64,000 nt of DNA from Casuarius casuarius (lineage: Eukaryota; Chordata; Aves; Casuariiformes; Casuariidae): assembly GCA_003342895.1 (NCBI GenBank), contig PTFA01000278.1, positions 1,072,257 through 1,136,256 of the forward strand, read 5' to 3'. A model generated the notes under the pieces. That model was not told the DNA's origin, searched no databases, and was given only the letters and a program-made list of their open reading frames with translations. The translations under genes and the position numbers were made by a program. Below, in pieces: positions 60,186-64,000 of the stretch (positions within the stretch are counted from its first letter, which is position 1; every line of letters begins with the position of its first letter).

Positions 60186-63100
60186 CTGTGGAACAAACAA
60201 AAAGGCATTTTTATCTTTGTCAAAGGCTCTAAACAAGATAAATTTTAAAAGAAATTTCAGAGTCCTGGAATAGAGCGTATATGTCAATACTGAAGAAGCC
60301 TGAAAACGAATGAACTATCATCANGTGATAAGGAAGTAGGACAGTCTGTTATGCCGAATTCCTAGAAAACATGCTTAGCACTACCATGAATAAAGTTTTT
60401 ATAGAAGCCAGTGAGAAAACTCATTCTGCTTTGTTAATAACACAATCTTACATGAAGCCCTGNTTCACTGCATCTCTACTGTAATCATNTGCTGAATGTT
60501 CCCCCTANCNGGAAGAATAAATGGCTGAAGAAAANATCCTACACTTATTCTCCAGCATCTTTTGAATTTGGATTTCCAAAGTCTCACCATCCAANTTTAG
60601 TTTGTCTGTGCAGCTCCAAAGGCCTCATGATATCACAGCTACGATTGCAACCCATTGTGCTTTAAAAGCTCCTGGGGATCAGTTAAATCCTTTGCTGCAA
60701 GCTTTGTGGAAAATACTTGTTAGCCTGGACACTCCAGTTGCCCAATGCTGGCCTTCTCTTGGCTCCAGCAGGGCCCAAAAACAGCTGTAAAGCCCCAAAG
60801 CTGCTGGGCCCCAGCACAGTTGCTTAGTACACGTAACAGAAAGGGAAAATAAGCAAAATGTATGCTGTATTAATACTGATCAGCCTTTTCCACAATCTTT
60901 TACAATCCCTATGGGCTTCTGTGGTACTACTAATAAATATAAAATATTCCTGCATTACAATTGAAGGCCTGGGATTCATTTAAAAGATGTGTGTAATCAT
61001 GAGGGAATTTATAAAGATATCATAGAAATGGTTGTACTGAAAGAGCACTAGTGATGCACAGTGATAGAGGCTGGATATACTTGGCGGAAGACCTGAAAGA
61101 CAGAAGGCTGGGAGAAACTAACCTTGATGCAGTTTCTCCTTTCTCACTGAGCACCTAAGATGACTCTTAGCTAGCTGAAATAAGAAGTAGAAGATATTTA
61201 TGTTAAGCAAGTCTCTCCTTACATTTTAATCCCCATTATCTTTATGGCTTTGAAGAAATCTTTTTTTAAAGACTCCAGAATCCCTGGCAAAGTGCCTCAA
61301 GACACCTGTCCATGAAGTAATTCATGCTANGGAGAGGCACTGTTGAGTAATCTCAACACAATCCCAGTCAAAAGGGGAAAGAACAGAGGCTCTTCATTCA
61401 GGGTTCTCAGCTGTTCCTACAAGGACATAAAACATCATTGCTTCCCTTTTTACAAAGGGCAGCCATAAAAAAGGATAAGCCTCAGAGAGAAAAATCTGCA
61501 TGTCAGAAGTAAGTCTCCTGCCTTGAGCCATATCGCTTCAAATCAAGTCTCGGCAAAGCAGCCTGCTGAAAGATGATATTGAGTTTTTTTCTTCCTGAAT
61601 TTGATTTGGCAGATTTGACTAAATATAATGCACTAGATAAGCTGATGGTACATATTTATTTTGCCAACATCAAATTAAGAATGCTAGCCTAGACCTCATC
61701 CACTGCAAAATAATTTGGACCCTGCAGGAGGCTATATATCCTTAGCTTTAACTCCATCCCCCCCATGATGCTGGCATCTCCTGTCTTTCCAGTACTATGC
61801 AGTGGCTCTCAGAGGCCAGAAACCAGCTAATCTACAGATATGCCTCCAGAGCTAGAGGGAAGTCACTGTACAACAGCGGCCCAGCATATGTGCTCTGTCT
61901 TCTGCAATCCCATGCTGCAGCCTTACAACCCATCCTGTTGGAGGACAGGGACAGGCAGAAGAGCACAGGACGAGGGTCTGAGTTCAAGCCAAATAGCAAT
62001 GTGAATATAACCAGGGTAAGCCACATAACATAGCATGGTGTGGGAGAGCTTCGTTGCATGTTAGGAACAGCTAAGAAGGACAGCCGAGGTAGAGGTACAG
62101 GTATGGCTGATTGACTCTGGTGTNCCAGAGAAGATCTCATAGTTACATNCAAAGAGTGGCATTGNGTTCTCTAGCAGGAATGTATGCANNGATGGGGGAA
62201 NAAACTCCAGTCCTATTTTCAGCACCTTCACCTTCCAGAAGTGTGACATGAAGGAATACACCAGTCTTCCCAAAAGAAACGAAGAGAAAACAACCCTGCC
62301 TCCCACACTCACCACTTTATTTTACTCTCTGATATGGTCTGTCTTACCAGTTAGACCCGCACATTTCCAGAGAGACAGTGGTCAGTTCACCTAGCCCATC
62401 CTAGCTAATTGCTAAGCTGAATCATTAGGGAATAAGGCANTAGTTTTTTCCTCTGCTTTTCAAATAGGGAGGGGACTTCCTTATATAAATTTTTAAATAT
62501 AAATCCTTAAGAGATTTTCAGGACAACTAACACCATGCTGTCATAAGGCAGTCCTTCCANCTGGCTCGGGAGTTTGGCAGCGGAGCACATTGTGGCAGGT
62601 GTGTCCACAAAACTACTCATCCAGTTCGCAGTTGTAAAGCAAAATGATTATGTGCAGCTGCCACCTCTCTAACAGCACACACAAGAAAAATACATAGATC
62701 AGTTCAAACCACCTTTTCATACACTTGCTTGTAGACAAGGAACATTCAGCCAACAGAGAGGTGCTTTTTAAATCATCACTAGAAGCCAGTAACAGCCATT
62801 TGCCTAAATTCTCAGTCAGTNTACACAAAGAGACAGATCACTGAGAAATTTCCCCACTGACATAAGTGGAAGGAAATCTCATCCCTAGACGGTCAAGCTA
62901 TATCTACTCTCCTCTTTTCTATTTTGTAGCTATCGCCTCGATTCTGAATTAAACATTACCTACTATTTAGCAGGAAGGAATGTCTGATAGATCATTGAAT
63001 CATCAAGAGATGGCAGATCTGACTGAGTAACTTTTTTTAGGCAGAATCTGTGCTTACTCTTGAGGTGATAGGAAAGATTCCTGGCCCTCTAAAAACGCTC

Positions 63101-64000
63101 CAAAAATACTCAAGTATAGCCAAAAGGAACATCATATAGAACGGGCAGTCATTCTGTAGCAACTGTTCAAGCTCTCCTAAGTTTTCCCATGGCCTATACA
63201 TCAAAATGATTAAATGTCCACAACTGCAATGAAGAGCTCTGCCACTTCATAAACACAGAATTTAATCCAGTCCCAATATGGCTAGATTTCAGGAAAAATT
63301 TCCAGCATAACCAGTGGAGGCCTGGAACTTACTGCTATGTTTCACACTGTTTCCTTTACAATGGCTAAGCTACTGACCAACAGTCATTTGAAGGCAAAGG
63401 TAATCTAATGTTCTTTATCTCAAATTTGAGCGATTCTTTGTAAAATTTTGCCCAGCAATTTATTGAACTTTCCTATCTAACAAAACGAGATGTCAGACAA
63501 ATAAAAATCAGGCACATAATACACTGAAAAAATAGCAAGTTAATACAAACGTTCTCATCAGTGGTGTTAAATATATCCCTCTATATCTTAGCAGGCAATA
63601 CCTTGGGAAGCAGGAAGTGTGCAGAATGGAATTACTACAGATTCATTACTCCAAATGAAAAGGCTACCATTTCCAAAAGGAGTGCTGAGGGAGATATTGC
63701 CCCTTCTGGGAAGAGCGACTGTCATAAACTACGGGTGCAATCAGTTTATGCTTTGGTAATTTGACAGGTTCAACAACCTAATTTAATTATTTCATTCAAG
63801 AAGAGGATAAATCGTAGAGTTGAATGTAAACATTAAATCAGTATAATTCACACTTGTTATGGTGTTCCTCATTACAGACACATTTTCACTGAAATTAAGC
63901 CTTTCTTTCCATCGCAACTGCTCAATTGAATTGCAGTCATGGACAGCAGTGATAGTGTAAGAAGGAACCAGTCAAGGAAGTCTGAATGGTGAGTAGAGGA
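60186..64000 (-). other. PRUNE2: PRUNE2 upstream intron, part
   Basis: This lies upstream of BCH exon a on the minus strand. I looked for the preceding exon, which should end with an I-S-H-G-like peptide and one G before a GT donor, and found no match. It probably lies beyond 64 kb. The interval is AT-rich with short frames only. Confidence 0.6.

Noticed and set aside
60592..60790. Possible preceding PRUNE2 exon around a GTGATATCATGAGG string on the minus strand
   Set aside because: It would need a VISHGG-like end and a GT donor; the reading gives a stop and there is no donor, so it was dropped.
63980..64000. GAATGGTGAGTAG donor-like string at the right edge, plus strand
   Set aside because: It lies within a PRUNE2 intron on the opposite strand with no accompanying exon; a chance match.

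Overview
This is a 64 kb window of vertebrate nuclear DNA, most likely from a bird. The evidence is: intron-containing genes with GT-AG splice sites, overall AT-rich DNA with a few CpG-rich patches, very few interspersed repeats, one decayed CR1-type LINE fragment (the typical avian/reptilian LINE), and two genes that are neighbours in tetrapods. Scattered single Ns show that this is a draft consensus. The two genes, GCNT1 and PRUNE2, lie tail to tail as they do on human chromosome 9q21. That human segment corresponds to the avian Z chromosome, so Z linkage is a reasonable inference but cannot be shown from this sequence.

Layout. 1-9.7 kb: upstream flank and/or 5' non-coding introns of GCNT1. 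It holds a 24-bp polypyrimidine minisatellite, two CpG-rich patches (about 3.5-4.4 kb and 5.1-5.3 kb) that are promoter candidates, and a ~52-bp element present twice. 9.67-12.05 kb: the GCNT1 coding exon (plus strand, single-exon CDS of 426 codons) with its 3'UTR and an AATAAA signal. 12-46 kb: a gene-poor intergenic stretch with a CR1 fragment at 19.3-20.0 kb, simple repeats, and a pair of ~135-bp inverted repeats at 32.1 and 34.5 kb. 46.6-60.2 kb: the last seven coding exons of PRUNE2 on the minus strand, encoding most of the BCH/CRAL-TRIO-like domain and the C-terminal tail. 60.2-64 kb: part of a PRUNE2 intron; the preceding exon was not found and probably lies beyond the window.

The two genes are not functionally linked. 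GCNT1 is a Golgi enzyme that branches core 1 O-glycans into core 2. PRUNE2 (BMCC1/BNIPXL) is a cytoplasmic scaffold whose C-terminal BCH domain binds partners such as small-GTPase regulators. The PRUNE2 exons are 22-132 nt long and had to be found from splice signals plus the recognisable BCH protein sequence, because none forms a long open reading frame. No CRISPR array, operon, tRNA or rRNA gene, or unusual gene system was seen. The best unexplained items are the inverted-repeat pair, the duplicated 52-bp element near the CpG-rich block, the loss of an N-glycosylation site in GCNT1, and the run of symmetric phase-2 exons in the PRUNE2 tail.
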